A DNA stretch of 64,000 nucleotides from Sulfitobacter sp. HNIBRBA3233. GTDB lineage: Bacteria > Pseudomonadota > Alphaproteobacteria > Rhodobacterales > Rhodobacteraceae. Numbering within the stretch: the stretch's first letter is position 1; each line of letters opens with the position of its first letter. Under the pieces are notes generated by a model. It saw only the letters and a list, made by a program, of their open reading frames with translations, was not told the DNA's origin and did not search any database. Below are positions 54,716 through 63,815 of this stretch, in pieces. The DNA is taken from the NCBI RefSeq assembly GCF_040149665.1, contig NZ_JBEFLP010000004.1, positions 89,799 through 153,798 of the forward strand, written 5' to 3'. Both the position numbers and the translations under genes were made by a program.

Positions 54716-55437
54716 GCGGCCTCCATCAGCAGCCGCAACAGCCGCCCCTGATAGGCCAGCGTTTCGGGCGCATCGAAGGGACGGGGCACAGGTGTGTCGG
54801 GCGGGGGTCGCGACGTGATGCCTGCGCCCGTCATCAGCAGAACATGCTGCCCCAGCCGCGCGGCCTCGGCCACGTCGTGGGTGACGTGCACGACCGTGCG
54901 ACCGGCCAGAACCTCGGCTGCCAGATCCTGCATGCGCGCGCGCGATCTGGCATCGAGGGCCGAAAAGGGTTCGTCCAGCAATACGACTGGCCGGTCCTCC
55001 ATCAGGGTGCGGGCGAGCGCGGCGCGCTGGCGCTGCCCGCCCGACAACGCATGGGGCCGTTTGCCGGCATGAGCGTCCAGACCGACACGTTTCAGCACCT
55101 CGCGCGCGCGGTCGCGCCGGGGCCTTTCACCGCGCAGTCGCGCGCCGAGCATGACATTGGCCGTCACGTCGAGCCACGGCAACAGCAGGTCGTCCTGCGC
55201 CATAAGCGCTATGCGGCGGCGCAACGTCGCCCCGTCCCCTGCCACCAGCCTGCCCTCGAAGGCGACCTCGTCCGCCAAGCCCGCAATCACCCGCAAAAGG
55301 GTGGACTTGCCCGTGCCGGAGGGGCCGAGCAGGCAGGTCCATTCCCCGCCCGGCACCCGAAGCGCAAGAGGCCCGAAAATCGGCACTCCACCGATCGCAG
55401 CACTGCCCGTCAGATCCAGCGCAGGAGCCGTAGTCAT
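54712..55437 (-). CDS. ABC transporter ATP-binding protein, ThiZ-like
   Basis: A 241-residue ATPase from ATG 55437 (the frame extends to 55533 with no family similarity). Walker A GPSGTGKST, Q-loop LMAQDDLLLPW, signature LSGGQRQRAALART and Walker B VVLLDEPFSALD are intact. It lies between the ThiY-like receptor gene (184 bases upstream) and the permease gene. Confidence 0.92.
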   Translation of the reverse strand: MTTAPALDLTGSAAIGGVPIFGPLALRVPGGEWTCLLGPSGTGKSTLLRVIAGLADEVAFEGRLVAGDGATLRRRIALMAQDDLLLPWLDVTANVMLGARLRGERPRRDRAREVLKRVGLDAHAGKRPHALSGGQRQRAALARTLMEDRPVVLLDEPFSALDARSRARMQDLAAEVLAGRTVVHVTHDVAEAARLGQHVLLMTGAGITSRPPPDTPVPRPFDAPETLAYQGRLLRLLMEAA

Positions 55438-55621
55438 ACTGACAGACCCGTTGCACCGGTCCGGACGCACAGCCGGCCCCCGGCGCAAATGCGTGGCCAT
55501 GGCGGCAGGCGGGAGGCTAGGTACCGCTTGCAATCAGCGCCCTGCGGCGCCTCGTAACTCACCGAAGGATCGTTCCTGACGATGCGCGCAGCAGCACGCC
55601 ACAGCCCGACTCTGCCGATGC

Positions 55622-56557
55622 TCATTGCTGTCCGAGATCGACCGCAAGATCGGACACGGCGCGCAGCCCGTCGACCAGACCCGCTTCGTTCAGGAAGGCT
55701 TCGAAACGGGCGTAGCGTCCCTCGTCCAGCGCCTCGGGGCGCAGGGCAAAACGCGGAACCGTATCGACCCATGCCCGCGCATTCAGCTCGTCCTGCAATT
55801 CGACGGCGGTTGCGGAAAAGATCTCCCAGCTTTCATCGGGATGGTTGACGATGAACTGGGTGGCTTTCTCGGTCGCGGCCAGGAACCGGCGGACCATGTC
55901 CTTGTCCATCGTTTCGGGATTGGCGACGTAGATCAGCTCGTCATAAGTCGGCACGCCCGTTTCCTCGGGATAGAAACAGCGGCCCGGCACCCCCTCGATG
56001 TCCATCTGGTTCAGCTCGAAATTGCGGAACGCGCCGATGACGGCATCCACCTGCCCCGACATCAGCGCGGGCGAGAGGGACCAGTTGACGTTGACCAGCT
56101 CGATATCCCCCATGGCAATGTCCACCTGTCCCAGCATCTCGGCCAGCAGCGCCTCCTGTACGCCCGCCACCGAAAAGCCGACCTTGCGGCCCCTGAGGTC
56201 CGCGATGCTGTCAACGGGGCCGTCCTGAAGCACCAGCAAGCAGTTCAGCGGTGTCGCGACCAACGTGCCGACGCGCACCAGCGGCATGCCCTCGGCGACC
56301 TGGAGATGCAGCTGCGGCTGGTAGGAGATCGCGATATCGGCGCGGCCCGCCGCAGCCATCTTGGGCGGATCAGACGGATCTGCGGGGGCAATGACAGCGA
56401 CCTCCAGACCCGCCTCGGCGAAGAACCCTTTCTCTTCGGCGATCACGATGGGCCCGTGATCGGGGTTCACGAACCAGTCGAGCACAACGGTCATCTGGTC
56501 CTGAGCGGCGGCGGGCGTGGCGGCAAGAAGGGCGAGGGCGGCAAGTCTTGATATCAT
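55622..56557 (-). CDS. ABC transporter substrate-binding protein, ThiY/NMT1-like
   Basis: A periplasmic receptor of 311 residues from ATG 56557, with signal peptide 1-19 (ending AAAQ). The mature start VVLDWFVNPDHGPI fits NMT1/THI5-like receptors of pyrimidine precursors such as ThiY. The THI5 enzyme Cys motif is absent, so it is a binding protein rather than a synthase. The ATGA overlap with thiF places it firmly in the thiamine operon. Confidence 0.88.
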   Translation of the reverse strand: MISRLAALALLAATPAAAQDQMTVVLDWFVNPDHGPIVIAEEKGFFAEAGLEVAVIAPADPSDPPKMAAAGRADIAISYQPQLHLQVAEGMPLVRVGTLVATPLNCLLVLQDGPVDSIADLRGRKVGFSVAGVQEALLAEMLGQVDIAMGDIELVNVNWSLSPALMSGQVDAVIGAFRNFELNQMDIEGVPGRCFYPEETGVPTYDELIYVANPETMDKDMVRRFLAATEKATQFIVNHPDESWEIFSATAVELQDELNARAWVDTVPRFALRPEALDEGRYARFEAFLNEAGLVDGLRAVSDLAVDLGQQ

Positions 56558-57555
56558 TCGTTTTCTCCATCTGGTGTGTATCGGGGTGGGGGATCGCCAA
56601 GAGCGACAAGGAAAATAGGGCCTTCCCAGACGCGCGACAGCCGCTCGGCGGCAGCCCAGGCGCGCAGGCCCGAGCGGCAGCACAGCACGGCGCGGTGGCC
56701 GGTATCCGGGGAAGGCCCGTCCGGCCCGAAGGCCGTGACAGGCAGGCGGTGGGCTGACGGTCGCACCAGCGGTGCCTCATCAGCAGACCGCAGATCGACA
56801 ACGAAATCGTTTTCCCGGATGTCGGAGACGGCAAGAAAGCGCGGCGCCTGCGCGGGCTCTGGCGCGCCAGTGAAGGCGAAGCCGCCAAAGCGCAGGTTTG
56901 AGCCGTCAAAGGTGACGATACTGCCCAGCGGCGACGGCGCGATGCCCGCGATAAGCGCCAGCGCCATCTGCGCCTGAAGGGCGCCGATCACCCCGACGAC
57001 CGGCCCCAGCACGCCGTCTTCGGCGCAGGACCCCGCGCTGCGTGGCAGATCGGGAAAGACGGCCCGCAGGCTGGGGGCATCCCCGCAGAAAGCCCCGGCG
57101 TAACCGCCCAGACCGATGACCGAGGCACTGACCAGCGTCAGACCTTTGGCGCGGCAGGTATCGGACAGGATATAGCTGACGGCAAAACTGTCGGCACAAT
57201 CCAGAACCAGATCGGCGTCCTTGCAAAGCGTATCGGCATTCGCCGGATCAAGGGCCGCGATCACCGGCTCGACGCGGCAGTCGCGGTTCAGCGCGCGAAG
57301 GGCGGCGGCGGCGACCTCGGCCTTGGGGCTGCCCACATCGGCCTCGCGGAACAGCGTCTGCCGGTGAAGGTTCGCCACCTCGACCCTGTCGGGATCGACG
57401 ATCCGTATCCGCCCGACGCCCGCCCCGCCCAGATATTGCAGCACAGGGGCCGCAAGCCCCCCTGCCCCGACGATGACCACACGGGCGTTGCGCAGGCGGT
57501 CCTGACCTTCCGGCCTCATTTCAGGCAGAGCGATCTGGCGGGCGTAACGGTTCAT
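56554..57555 (-). CDS. thiF: ThiF/MoeB-type adenylyltransferase with C-terminal rhodanese-like domain
   Basis: Activates the ThiS C-terminus by adenylylation for sulfur transfer. The 333-residue protein (ATG 57555) has the nucleotide-binding motif VIVGAGGLAAPVLQYLGGAG (about residues 28-47), then DPDRVEVANLHRQ, a late Cys in SAGSCAEDGVLGP, and a rhodanese-like end (about 245-330) with CCRSGLRA. The substrate is assigned from the thi operon; MoaD instead of ThiS cannot be excluded. It overlaps thiE by ATGA. Confidence 0.88.
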   Translation of the reverse strand: MNRYARQIALPEMRPEGQDRLRNARVVIVGAGGLAAPVLQYLGGAGVGRIRIVDPDRVEVANLHRQTLFREADVGSPKAEVAAAALRALNRDCRVEPVIAALDPANADTLCKDADLVLDCADSFAVSYILSDTCRAKGLTLVSASVIGLGGYAGAFCGDAPSLRAVFPDLPRSAGSCAEDGVLGPVVGVIGALQAQMALALIAGIAPSPLGSIVTFDGSNLRFGGFAFTGAPEPAQAPRFLAVSDIRENDFVVDLRSADEAPLVRPSAHRLPVTAFGPDGPSPDTGHRAVLCCRSGLRAWAAAERLSRVWEGPIFLVALGDPPPRYTPDGENE

Positions 57556-58148
57556 CGGGTCGCCTCGACCCACTGCCGCACGCGCCCTTCCGGATCGTCG
57601 TTCAGCGTGATGTCGGTGACGACCGACACGATGTCCGCACCCGCCTGAAAGGCACCTGCCGCGCGGTCGACACTCATCCCGCCGATGGCGACGAGGGGCA
57701 ACTCGCCGATCAGCTGCTTCCATTCGGACACCCGCCCGAGGCCCTGCCGCTCCCATTTCATCTTCTTCAGGATGGTCGGGTAAACCGGGCCGAGCGCCAC
57801 GTAATCCGGCGACAGCGAAAGCGCGCGGTCAAGTTCGGCATGGTCGTGGGTGCTGATACCCAGCTTCAGGCCCGCCCGCCGGATCGCGCCCAGATCGGCG
57901 GTATCGAGATCCTCCTGCCCCAGATGCACCCAGTCACATTTTTCATCGATGGCGATGCGCCAGTGGTCGTTCACGACAAGCACAGCGCGGTATCGCCGGC
58001 ACTTTTCCATGGCTTCGGAAACGAGGCGTCGAACCTGCGCCTCCGGCGTGTCCTTGATCCGCAGTTGCACCAGTTTCACACCGAGGGGCAGCATCCGGTC
58101 CAGCCAGCCGGGGTGATCGAAAATCGGATAGAACCGGTCGAGCGTCAT
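57552..58148 (-). CDS. thiE: Thiamine-phosphate synthase
   Basis: Joins HMP diphosphate and thiazole phosphate to make thiamine monophosphate. The 198-residue protein shows [12 protein letters not shown] (about residues 27-38), then WVHLGQEDL, then [10 protein letters not shown] and a late AIGGMSVD...[11 protein letters not shown], all ThiE hallmarks. It overlaps both neighbours by 4 bases. Confidence 0.94.
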   Translation of the reverse strand: MTLDRFYPIFDHPGWLDRMLPLGVKLVQLRIKDTPEAQVRRLVSEAMEKCRRYRAVLVVNDHWRIAIDEKCDWVHLGQEDLDTADLGAIRRAGLKLGISTHDHAELDRALSLSPDYVALGPVYPTILKKMKWERQGLGRVSEWKQLIGELPLVAIGGMSVDRAAGAFQAGADIVSVVTDITLNDDPEGRVRQWVEATR

Positions 58149-58915
58149 GTCAGGAAAGCCTTTCCAATGACCGGTGTCGAGGGCGCGGCCATGTCGCGCG
58201 GCTCCATCGGGTCGGCCTCACGGGCGAGCCGGCCTGCCTCTACCGCGCGGGCGAAGGCTTCGGCCATCGCGGCCGGATCCCCTGCCTTCGCGACAGCGGT
58301 GTTCAGCAGGACCGCGTCAAAGCCCATCTCCATCGCCATCGCAGCCTGGCTGGGCAGCCCGAGCCCCGCGTCGATGACCATGGGAACATCCGGAAACTGC
58401 GCCCTGATCGTGCGCAATCCGTAGACGTTGGTCAGCCCCAGCCCGGTGCCGATGGGCGCGCCCCACGGCATCAGGACCTCGCACCCGACAGACAGCAGGC
58501 GGTCGGCCAGCACGACATCCTCGGTCGTGTAGGGAAAGACCTGAAATCCGTCCTCGGTCAGGATACGGGCGGCTTCGACCAGACCGAAGGGATCGGGCTG
58601 GAGTGTGTCGGCATGGCCGATGACTTCGAGCTTGATCCACGGCGTGTCGAAGAGCTCGCGCGCCATATGCGCGGTTGTGACGGCTTCGCGAACGGAATGG
58701 CAGCCGGCGGTATTGGGCAGCAGCGTGACATCCAGATCGCGCACCAGATCCCAGAAGGCCGTACCGGCCCGGTCGGCGCCTGCCTCGCGGCGGACGGAAA
58801 CGGTTGCGACACCGGCACCCGAACGTTGAAAGGCGCGGGCCAGCACGCTGGGCGACGGGTATTGCGCCGTGCCCAGCATCAGCCGCGATGTGATCTGTTT
58901 TCCGTAGACCTGCAT
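58145..58915 (-). CDS. thiG: Thiazole synthase
   Basis: Forms the thiazole phosphate from DXP, dehydroglycine and ThiS thiocarboxylate. With ATG 58915 it has 256 residues: [10 protein letters not shown] near the start, then [17 protein letters not shown] with the Schiff-base lysine, then [15 protein letters not shown] and [11 protein letters not shown]. The frame upstream to 59065 lies within thiS. It follows thiS by one base. Confidence 0.95.
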   Translation of the reverse strand: MQVYGKQITSRLMLGTAQYPSPSVLARAFQRSGAGVATVSVRREAGADRAGTAFWDLVRDLDVTLLPNTAGCHSVREAVTTAHMARELFDTPWIKLEVIGHADTLQPDPFGLVEAARILTEDGFQVFPYTTEDVVLADRLLSVGCEVLMPWGAPIGTGLGLTNVYGLRTIRAQFPDVPMVIDAGLGLPSQAAMAMEMGFDAVLLNTAVAKAGDPAAMAEAFARAVEAGRLAREADPMEPRDMAAPSTPVIGKAFLT

Positions 58916-58916
58916 C

Positions 58917-59114
58917 CTAGCCCCCCTGCCGGGGTGCGACGATCTCGATCCGGTCACCCGGCGACAGCGCGGTATTCTCCCGCGCGGTGGCGGGCACAAA
59001 GCTTTCGTTGACCGCCGATGCGATCTTGGCCCCGCCGTAGCCGAGTTCGTCAAGTGCGCCGGCAAGCGTCTCTGCGCGCACCTCCGTAGGGGTGCCGTTA
59101 ACGGTGATCTTCAT
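58917..59114 (-). CDS. thiS: Sulfur carrier protein ThiS
   Basis: 65 residues ending in Gly-Gly (RQGG), the site of adenylylation and thiocarboxylation. It starts [12 protein letters not shown], a ubiquitin-like fold signature. ATG 59114 overlaps the thiO end by 17 bases, and the TAG stop lies one base before the thiG start. It is too short to be called on length alone, but context and ends are clear. Confidence 0.93.
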   Translation of the reverse strand: MKITVNGTPTEVRAETLAGALDELGYGGAKIASAVNESFVPATARENTALSPGDRIEIVAPRQGG

Positions 59115-60075
59115 ACAAAAACTCCGGTTTGGTGCCCTCGCAGGCCATCTCTGCCGCCATCCGCGCCAGCGCGGGCGCAAGCAGAAAGCCGTGGCGAAAA
59201 AGGCCGTTGACGTAGATTGTCGCACCGCGCCGTTGCAGGCGCGGCAGGTTGTCGGGAAAGGCAGGGCGGGCATCGGCGCCGACTTCGACCAGTTCTGCCT
59301 CGGCAAAGGCGGGATGCAGCGCATGCGCCGCCGACAAAAGCTCGAGGACAGCGCGGACGCTGCGGCGACGGTCATCGCTTTCGATTTGCGTGGCGCCGAG
59401 CATGAACAGACCGTCACCACGCGGCACGACGTAGAGCGGAAAGCGCGGGTGGAGCAGCCGGACCGGCCTGCTGAGGCGGATGTCGGTGCTGCGCAGCACT
59501 GCCATCTCTCCCTTCACGCCGCGCAGATCGCGCAAGGCATCCCGCGCCGCCAGCCCGCGGCAGTCGAATGTCAGGCCCCCTGCGTCCGCTTGCCCGGAGG
59601 CGAAGGTGACACCGGCCTGCATCAAACCTTCGCGCAACCGGAACAGCGCGGCGCGCGGATCGATATGTCCTTCGTCGGCGATATGAAGGGCGCGGTCGAA
59701 CCGACCGTCGAGGTCAGGCTCAAGTGCGGCCAGCGCAGCCGCGTCGGCTTGCCGGTGCTGTGGAACACGGCGTGCGAAACGGTCAAGCTCCCGCCGGTCA
59801 CGGTCGAGGGCGACCGCGACGGTTCCCCGCCGCGCAACTGCCACACCCTGCCGTTCCCACCAATCGGCGGCTTCCTGTCCCAGCCGCACAACCGGTTCCT
59901 CGGCGGTTTCGCCCTCGCAGAAAGGGGCCAGCATCCCGCCTGCCCACCACGAACACCCGTGCGGCCCGGGCCGATCGGCTGGGTCGATGACGGTCACATC
60001 GCAACCACGGGCGACCAGTTCCGTCGCCACGCACAGCCCCGCAACGCCGGCGCCCAGTACCGTCGCGCGCATCAT
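59098..60075 (-). CDS. thiO: Glycine oxidase ThiO (FAD-dependent)
   Basis: Oxidises glycine to dehydroglycine for thiazole synthesis. The protein has 325 residues from ATG 60075 (a second ATG at 60072 is equally possible; the thiD stop overlaps both). The FAD motif [15 protein letters not shown] is at about residues 6-20, and the DAO end shows [17 protein letters not shown]. The open frame continues far upstream inside thiD as a shadow. Confidence 0.92.
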   Translation of the reverse strand: MMRATVLGAGVAGLCVATELVARGCDVTVIDPADRPGPHGCSWWAGGMLAPFCEGETAEEPVVRLGQEAADWWERQGVAVARRGTVAVALDRDRRELDRFARRVPQHRQADAAALAALEPDLDGRFDRALHIADEGHIDPRAALFRLREGLMQAGVTFASGQADAGGLTFDCRGLAARDALRDLRGVKGEMAVLRSTDIRLSRPVRLLHPRFPLYVVPRGDGLFMLGATQIESDDRRRSVRAVLELLSAAHALHPAFAEAELVEVGADARPAFPDNLPRLQRRGATIYVNGLFRHGFLLAPALARMAAEMACEGTKPEFLYEDHR

Positions 60076-60875
60076 CGGCTCCAGACCTCGTAAAAGTGGT
60101 GAACCGGCCCGCAACCGCCGCCGATCTGCAACCCGTCCGCCGCGCGGATCGCACCGTGCAGCCATGCCTGCGCGCGCCGGACCGCCGCCACGACGGTGGC
60201 CCCTTTCGCCAGTTCGGCAGCGATCGCCGACGACAGGCTGCATCCGGTCCCGTGGGTGTTGCGCGTCGCAAGCCGTGGTTGCGACAGCTCCGTTGTCGCA
60301 AAGGCTGTGACCAGCCTGTCGATGCAGGTCGCACCGGTCGCGTGGCCGCCTTTCATCACCACTGCCCCTGCTCCAAGTGCGCGCAACGCATGCCCCTGTG
60401 CCTCGGTCTGCGCGGCGGTGTCTGCGGGGTCTTGCCCCAACAGGCGGGCCGCTTCGGGCAGGTTCGGCGTCAGCACATCGGCACGCGGCAGCAGGCGTTC
60501 GATCAGCGCGGCCTCGGCCTCTTCGGCCAACAGCGCGTGCCCCGACTTTGCGATCATCACGGGATCGAGCACGACAGGGCCGCGATAACCTTCGAGCGCA
60601 TCGGCCACGGCGGCGATGATCTCTGGCGATGCGAGCATCCCGATCTTGATGGCTTGCGGGGGGATGTCTTCGAGAACGGCTGTTATCTGCGCGCCGACCA
60701 CGGCGGGCGATACTTCCTCGACCGCGAAAACACCTCGTGTGTTCTGCGCGGTGATCGCCGTGATCGCACTGGTGCCGTACACGCCGAGGGCCGAAAAAGT
60801 CTTGAGATCGGCCTGGATGCCCGCACCTCCACCGCTGTCGGAGCCCGCGATGGTCAAAGCTGAACAATGTGGCAT
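60072..60875 (-). CDS. thiD: Hydroxymethylpyrimidine (phosphate) kinase
   Basis: Phosphorylates HMP and HMP-phosphate. The 267-residue protein opens with [20 protein letters not shown] (residues 7-26), with [15 protein letters not shown] in the middle and [18 protein letters not shown] near the end. It is the first gene of the thiamine operon. Its ribosome binding site GGAGGAG (60891-60885) lies in a hairpin after a TPP riboswitch. Confidence 0.95.
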   Translation of the reverse strand: MPHCSALTIAGSDSGGGAGIQADLKTFSALGVYGTSAITAITAQNTRGVFAVEEVSPAVVGAQITAVLEDIPPQAIKIGMLASPEIIAAVADALEGYRGPVVLDPVMIAKSGHALLAEEAEAALIERLLPRADVLTPNLPEAARLLGQDPADTAAQTEAQGHALRALGAGAVVMKGGHATGATCIDRLVTAFATTELSQPRLATRNTHGTGCSLSSAIAAELAKGATVVAAVRRAQAWLHGAIRAADGLQIGGGCGPVHHFYEVWSR

Positions 60876-60884
60876 CTTCTACAT

Positions 60885-60905
60885 CTCCTCCGGCGAGGGG
60901 AGGAG
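60885..60905 (-). promoter_or_regulatory. Ribosome-binding-site-sequestering hairpin before thiD
   Basis: In the mRNA, CUCCUCC (60905-60899) can pair over seven bases with the thiD ribosome binding site GGAGGAG (60891-60885), with a 7-base loop. This is the expected expression platform of a translationally acting TPP riboswitch: with TPP bound the site would be hidden. Confidence 0.7.
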
Positions 60906-60943
60906 GAAGAACAAGCGGGAAAGGACGGTGCGCCTGATCTTGC

Positions 60944-61026
60944 TCCGTTTCCTACGCCGGTATTGTCCGGATCAGGTTCAATGGGTTAGCTTGCGCCTCT
61001 CAGCCCCAGACGGGGCACCCCAACGG
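60944..61026 (-). promoter_or_regulatory. TPP riboswitch (THI element)
   Basis: The minus strand shows the conserved order GGGGTGCCC (61021-61013), then CTGAGA (61003-60998), then AACCTGATCCGGA (about 60978-60966) and the closing TAGGAAACGGA. It lies 69 bases upstream of thiD and should sense thiamine diphosphate to shut the nine-gene operon. Confidence 0.96.
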
Positions 61027-61159
61027 ATTTGGATTATTGATATCAGCCTGCGGACGCCCCTGCAACTGCCCAAAGCGCGCGACCGGATTCGGGGCGCGAG
61101 GGGCCGGGTGTGAAGGCCGGTGACCGGCGGCCAGTCCTACCGAAGGCAAACCGTGCCAG

Positions 61160-61176
61160 TTGATGCTGGCCATCAA
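61160..61176. promoter_or_regulatory. Inverted repeat in the thiD/cupin divergent region, possible operator
   Basis: TTGATG and CATCAA form a perfect 6-bp inverted repeat with a 5-base spacer. It is interleaved with GCCAG/CTGGC and followed by two direct copies of TTGATACC (about 61191 and 61220). No regulator gene is adjacent. It may control the cupin gene 80 bases downstream. Confidence 0.3.
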
Positions 61177-61255
61177 ACGCGCAATAGATCTTGATACCAT
61201 CACCACCCACAGCACGATTTTGATACCGAACCGAACCGCAACCACAGGACCCCCC

Positions 61256-62344
61256 ATGACAGATACCATTCTCGCCGAATTTCTACTGCCGACGGAAGAG
61301 CTGCGCGATGATCTGCCTTTCTATACGAAGACGCTGGGCATGCGGCTTGAAAATATCTATCCCGCCGATGACCCATCTGTGGCGAGCTTTTCCGGCTACG
61401 GCATCCGCCTGCGGATCGAGAAAGGCGCCGATGTCGCCCCCGGCCATCTGCGCATTCTGACCGACGATCCCGACAGTTTTTCGGATGGCGCGCGCGAACT
61501 GACCGCGCCAAACGGCACCCGCATCACGCTTGCGCCGCTGACCCCACAGGTAGACCCGATCGAAACCCAGCATGAATTCGCCGTCCGCCGCCTGCGCGAC
61601 GAAGCGCCATGGGTGATCGGCCGCGCGGGTATGCATTACCGCGATCTGATCCCGTCCCGCCTCGGCGGGTCGATCATCGCCAGCCACATCCGCATCCCCG
61701 ACGGCGGCCCCGTTCCGGACATGGTCCACTACCACACGGTCGGGTTCCAGCTGATCTTTTGCTATCGCGGCTGGGTCGATGTGCTCTACGAGGATCAGGG
61801 CGATGTGATCCGCCTGCACGCAGGCGATTGCGTGACCCAGCCGCCGGGGATCCGCCACCGTGTCGTCGAAGCCTCTCCCAACATCGAGGTGATCGAGATC
61901 GGCGTGCCAGCCGAACACGTCACCACCATCGACCACGATTTCACGCTCCCCAACGGCAAAGGCGATCCCGCCCGCGAATGGGACGGCCAGACCTTTGTGC
62001 ACCACGTAAAAGACAGGGCGGAGTGGCATCCCTTCCGCATCCCCGGCTTCATCGCGCGCGACACCGGCATTACCGCGGGGACCAAGGGCGTGGCCGGTAT
62101 TCAGGTCGTCCGAAAAGGCGACGGCGAAACGAGGGCCTTTACCCACGATGCCGACATCCACTTCACCTTCGTGATGGAGGGTACGATGACACTGGCGGCC
62201 GATGGTCACGATCCCCGCCAGCTCGAAGCGGGTGACGGTTTCGTCATCCCGCCCGGGTTGGTCGCGACTTACAACGATGCCTCGCCTGATCTCGAACTGC
62301 TCGAAGTCGCGCTGCGCGGTGATTTCACGACAACGCTGCGGTAA
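61256..62344 (+). CDS. Multi-domain cupin protein with VOC-like N-terminus, function unknown
   Basis: 362 residues from ATG 61256. Residues about 1-65 look like half of a glyoxalase/VOC fold (LAEFLLPTEEL, then FYTKTLGM). Two cupin domains follow: about 135-215 (HYHTVGFQLIFCYRG, GDCVTQPPGIRHRV) and about 280-355 (DADIHFTFVMEG, GDGFVIPPG). The histidines suggest a metal centre in the first cupin. It could be a dioxygenase, isomerase or binding protein; nothing decides. It is divergent from the thiamine operon, and I see no link between them. Confidence 0.75.
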   Translation: MTDTILAEFLLPTEELRDDLPFYTKTLGMRLENIYPADDPSVASFSGYGIRLRIEKGADVAPGHLRILTDDPDSFSDGARELTAPNGTRITLAPLTPQVDPIETQHEFAVRRLRDEAPWVIGRAGMHYRDLIPSRLGGSIIASHIRIPDGGPVPDMVHYHTVGFQLIFCYRGWVDVLYEDQGDVIRLHAGDCVTQPPGIRHRVVEASPNIEVIEIGVPAEHVTTIDHDFTLPNGKGDPAREWDGQTFVHHVKDRAEWHPFRIPGFIARDTGITAGTKGVAGIQVVRKGDGETRAFTHDADIHFTFVMEGTMTLAADGHDPRQLEAGDGFVIPPGLVATYNDASPDLELLEVALRGDFTTTLR

Positions 62345-62362
62345 CCGCTCCAGAAACGCAAA

Positions 62363-62382
62363 CGCCGCCCCGGAGGGCGGCG
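62363..62382. terminator. Bidirectional hairpin terminator between cupin gene and tRNA-fMet
   Basis: CGCCGCCC-CGGA-GGGCGGCG is an 8-bp perfect stem with a tetraloop. On the minus strand it is followed by TTTGCGTTT, fitting termination of the tRNA transcript. On the plus strand the tail is less T-rich, but it lies 18 bases after the cupin stop. Confidence 0.75.
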
Positions 62383-62409
62383 TATAAGCGTCTGATAACG
62401 CGTTTTTAT

Positions 62410-62486
<77 letters not shown>

Positions 62487-62827
62487 CCAATGTGTGTCAC
62501 CTAACGCGAGTCGGAACGGACTGCAACCCTGAACGCCATGCTCCAAGGCCCAAAACCACCGAAATTCGATATTTATTTCCACGGTGCGGCAGCGGGTATT
62601 CGTTTCTGTACCCCTTGGCTTTGACGGCCCGGTTTTCAGCCATCCCCTTCTGCGGATCAGCGGTAGACAAGCGGCGGTTTGATGTTCGGCAGTGGTGGCA
62701 TTTTCCATGTCAGGATCACCGGATCGACCGATCGCAGTCCCCGCAAACCACATTCATCTGCTTGGCCGTTTTGGAAGATGCTTGGCGCGCAACACCTGGG
62801 ATGCTGTCACGAACAACTCTGCGAGAT
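62487..62827. other. 341-base spacer between two tRNA genes, nothing recognised
   Basis: No frame of convincing composition, no third tRNA and no strong hairpin is visible. It presumably contains the promoter of the tRNA-fMet gene on the minus strand. Confidence 0.5.
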
Positions 62828-62904
62828 TGGCGATCCCTGAAGGACTCGAACCCTCAACCTGCTGATTAGAAGTCAGCTGCTCTATCCAGTTGAGCTAAGG
62901 GACC
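62828..62904 (-). tRNA. tRNA-Arg (anticodon UCU)
   Basis: A 77-base cloverleaf with encoded CCA. Acceptor GGTCCCT pairs with AGGGATC (one G-U), the anticodon loop reads CTTCTAA (UCU), and the T arm is GGGTTCGAGTCC. It reads AGA codons. Confidence 0.95.
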
Positions 62905-62948
62905 GCTTGGGCCGTTATGGGTCAACTGTCCGCGCCCATCAAGAGGCA

Positions 62949-63815
62949 TCAGCCCCGATGAAACCACACAGGCAGGGTGGTGCGGCAGACGTAATTGATG
63001 AAGGGCGGTTTCACGATCCCGCGCTCGGGGTCGCGAACCGGATTGCCGCGGATCTTCTCGTAGCCCAGTGCCACGGCGTCCGGCCAGGGAAGGTCCTCCG
63101 CTCGGGCGAGTTTGCGGAAGAACCGTTTGGCATGGAAATCCGGCTTCGCCCAGCCTTTGACGTTCCAGTCTTCTCCGACACTGTCCGCGACCGACTGGCG
63201 GACTGCATTCGTCTCTTTCAGCGCCGCGCTGTTTGCGTGCTTGAGATGAACCAGAAACACGCCGTCCGGCATCTCGAACGGGAATTTCAACGCCCGCCGG
63301 TGGCCACAGAAGACACCGTGCAGACGCAACGGCATCCCGCGTTTTGTCGCCCAGGCCTTTGAATAGTTCCCGGTGACCGCCGCGATGCGGCGCTGCGCGA
63401 ACACGCTTTCAGTGGCTTGCAGCTCAGCGTCGCCGTCAACCTCCGCAAGGTTGAGGCCGAGGGCGAAAATAGCGGGGGCGGCGGTGCTTTGAAAGACATC
63501 CGCGAAGGAGCTGTGTAACTGCGGATCGTAGCAGATCAACTCGTCAGCGTCTGTCTGGATCACCCAGTCGTAGATGTGGTTCAGGGCGGACTGTATGTCG
63601 TTCATCACCCGCAAACGCACGCGGTCGAAGTTTGCCAGATCGTCGCGCGGGATGGTGATGATGCTGGCGTCGGGACAAAGCTGTGCAATCTTGGGATCCT
63701 GCCCATGACAGATAATATAGAGGTTCGCTGTTCCGACTTCCCGACCGTAGTGGCGGTACCACTGCGAAATGGCCCAATAGTCCTGATAGACCATCGTGAG
63801 AGCGCAAATTTTCAT
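62949..63815 (-). CDS. Glycosyltransferase family 2-like protein
   Basis: 288 residues from ATG 63815. The N-terminus ICALTMVYQDYWAISQWYRH (residues 3-22) and the metal-binding DxD-type motif in QTDADELICYD (about 97-107) resemble glycosyltransferase family 2/92 proteins that act on surface glycans. No membrane helix is seen. The frame is open upstream to the window end without a good start; a different frame there ends in TGA overlapping this ATG (ATGA), so an upstream gene may continue beyond 64000. Confidence 0.75.
   Translation of the reverse strand: MKICALTMVYQDYWAISQWYRHYGREVGTANLYIICHGQDPKIAQLCPDASIITIPRDDLANFDRVRLRVMNDIQSALNHIYDWVIQTDADELICYDPQLHSSFADVFQSTAAPAIFALGLNLAEVDGDAELQATESVFAQRRIAAVTGNYSKAWATKRGMPLRLHGVFCGHRRALKFPFEMPDGVFLVHLKHANSAALKETNAVRQSVADSVGEDWNVKGWAKPDFHAKRFFRKLARAEDLPWPDAVALGYEKIRGNPVRDPERGIVKPPFINYVCRTTLPVWFHRG

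Noticed and set aside
61145..61165. TGGCACGGTTTGCC-like match to a sigma-54 promoter on the minus strand upstream of thiD
   Set aside because: Only 8 bases separate the GG and GC elements; sigma-54 sites need 10.
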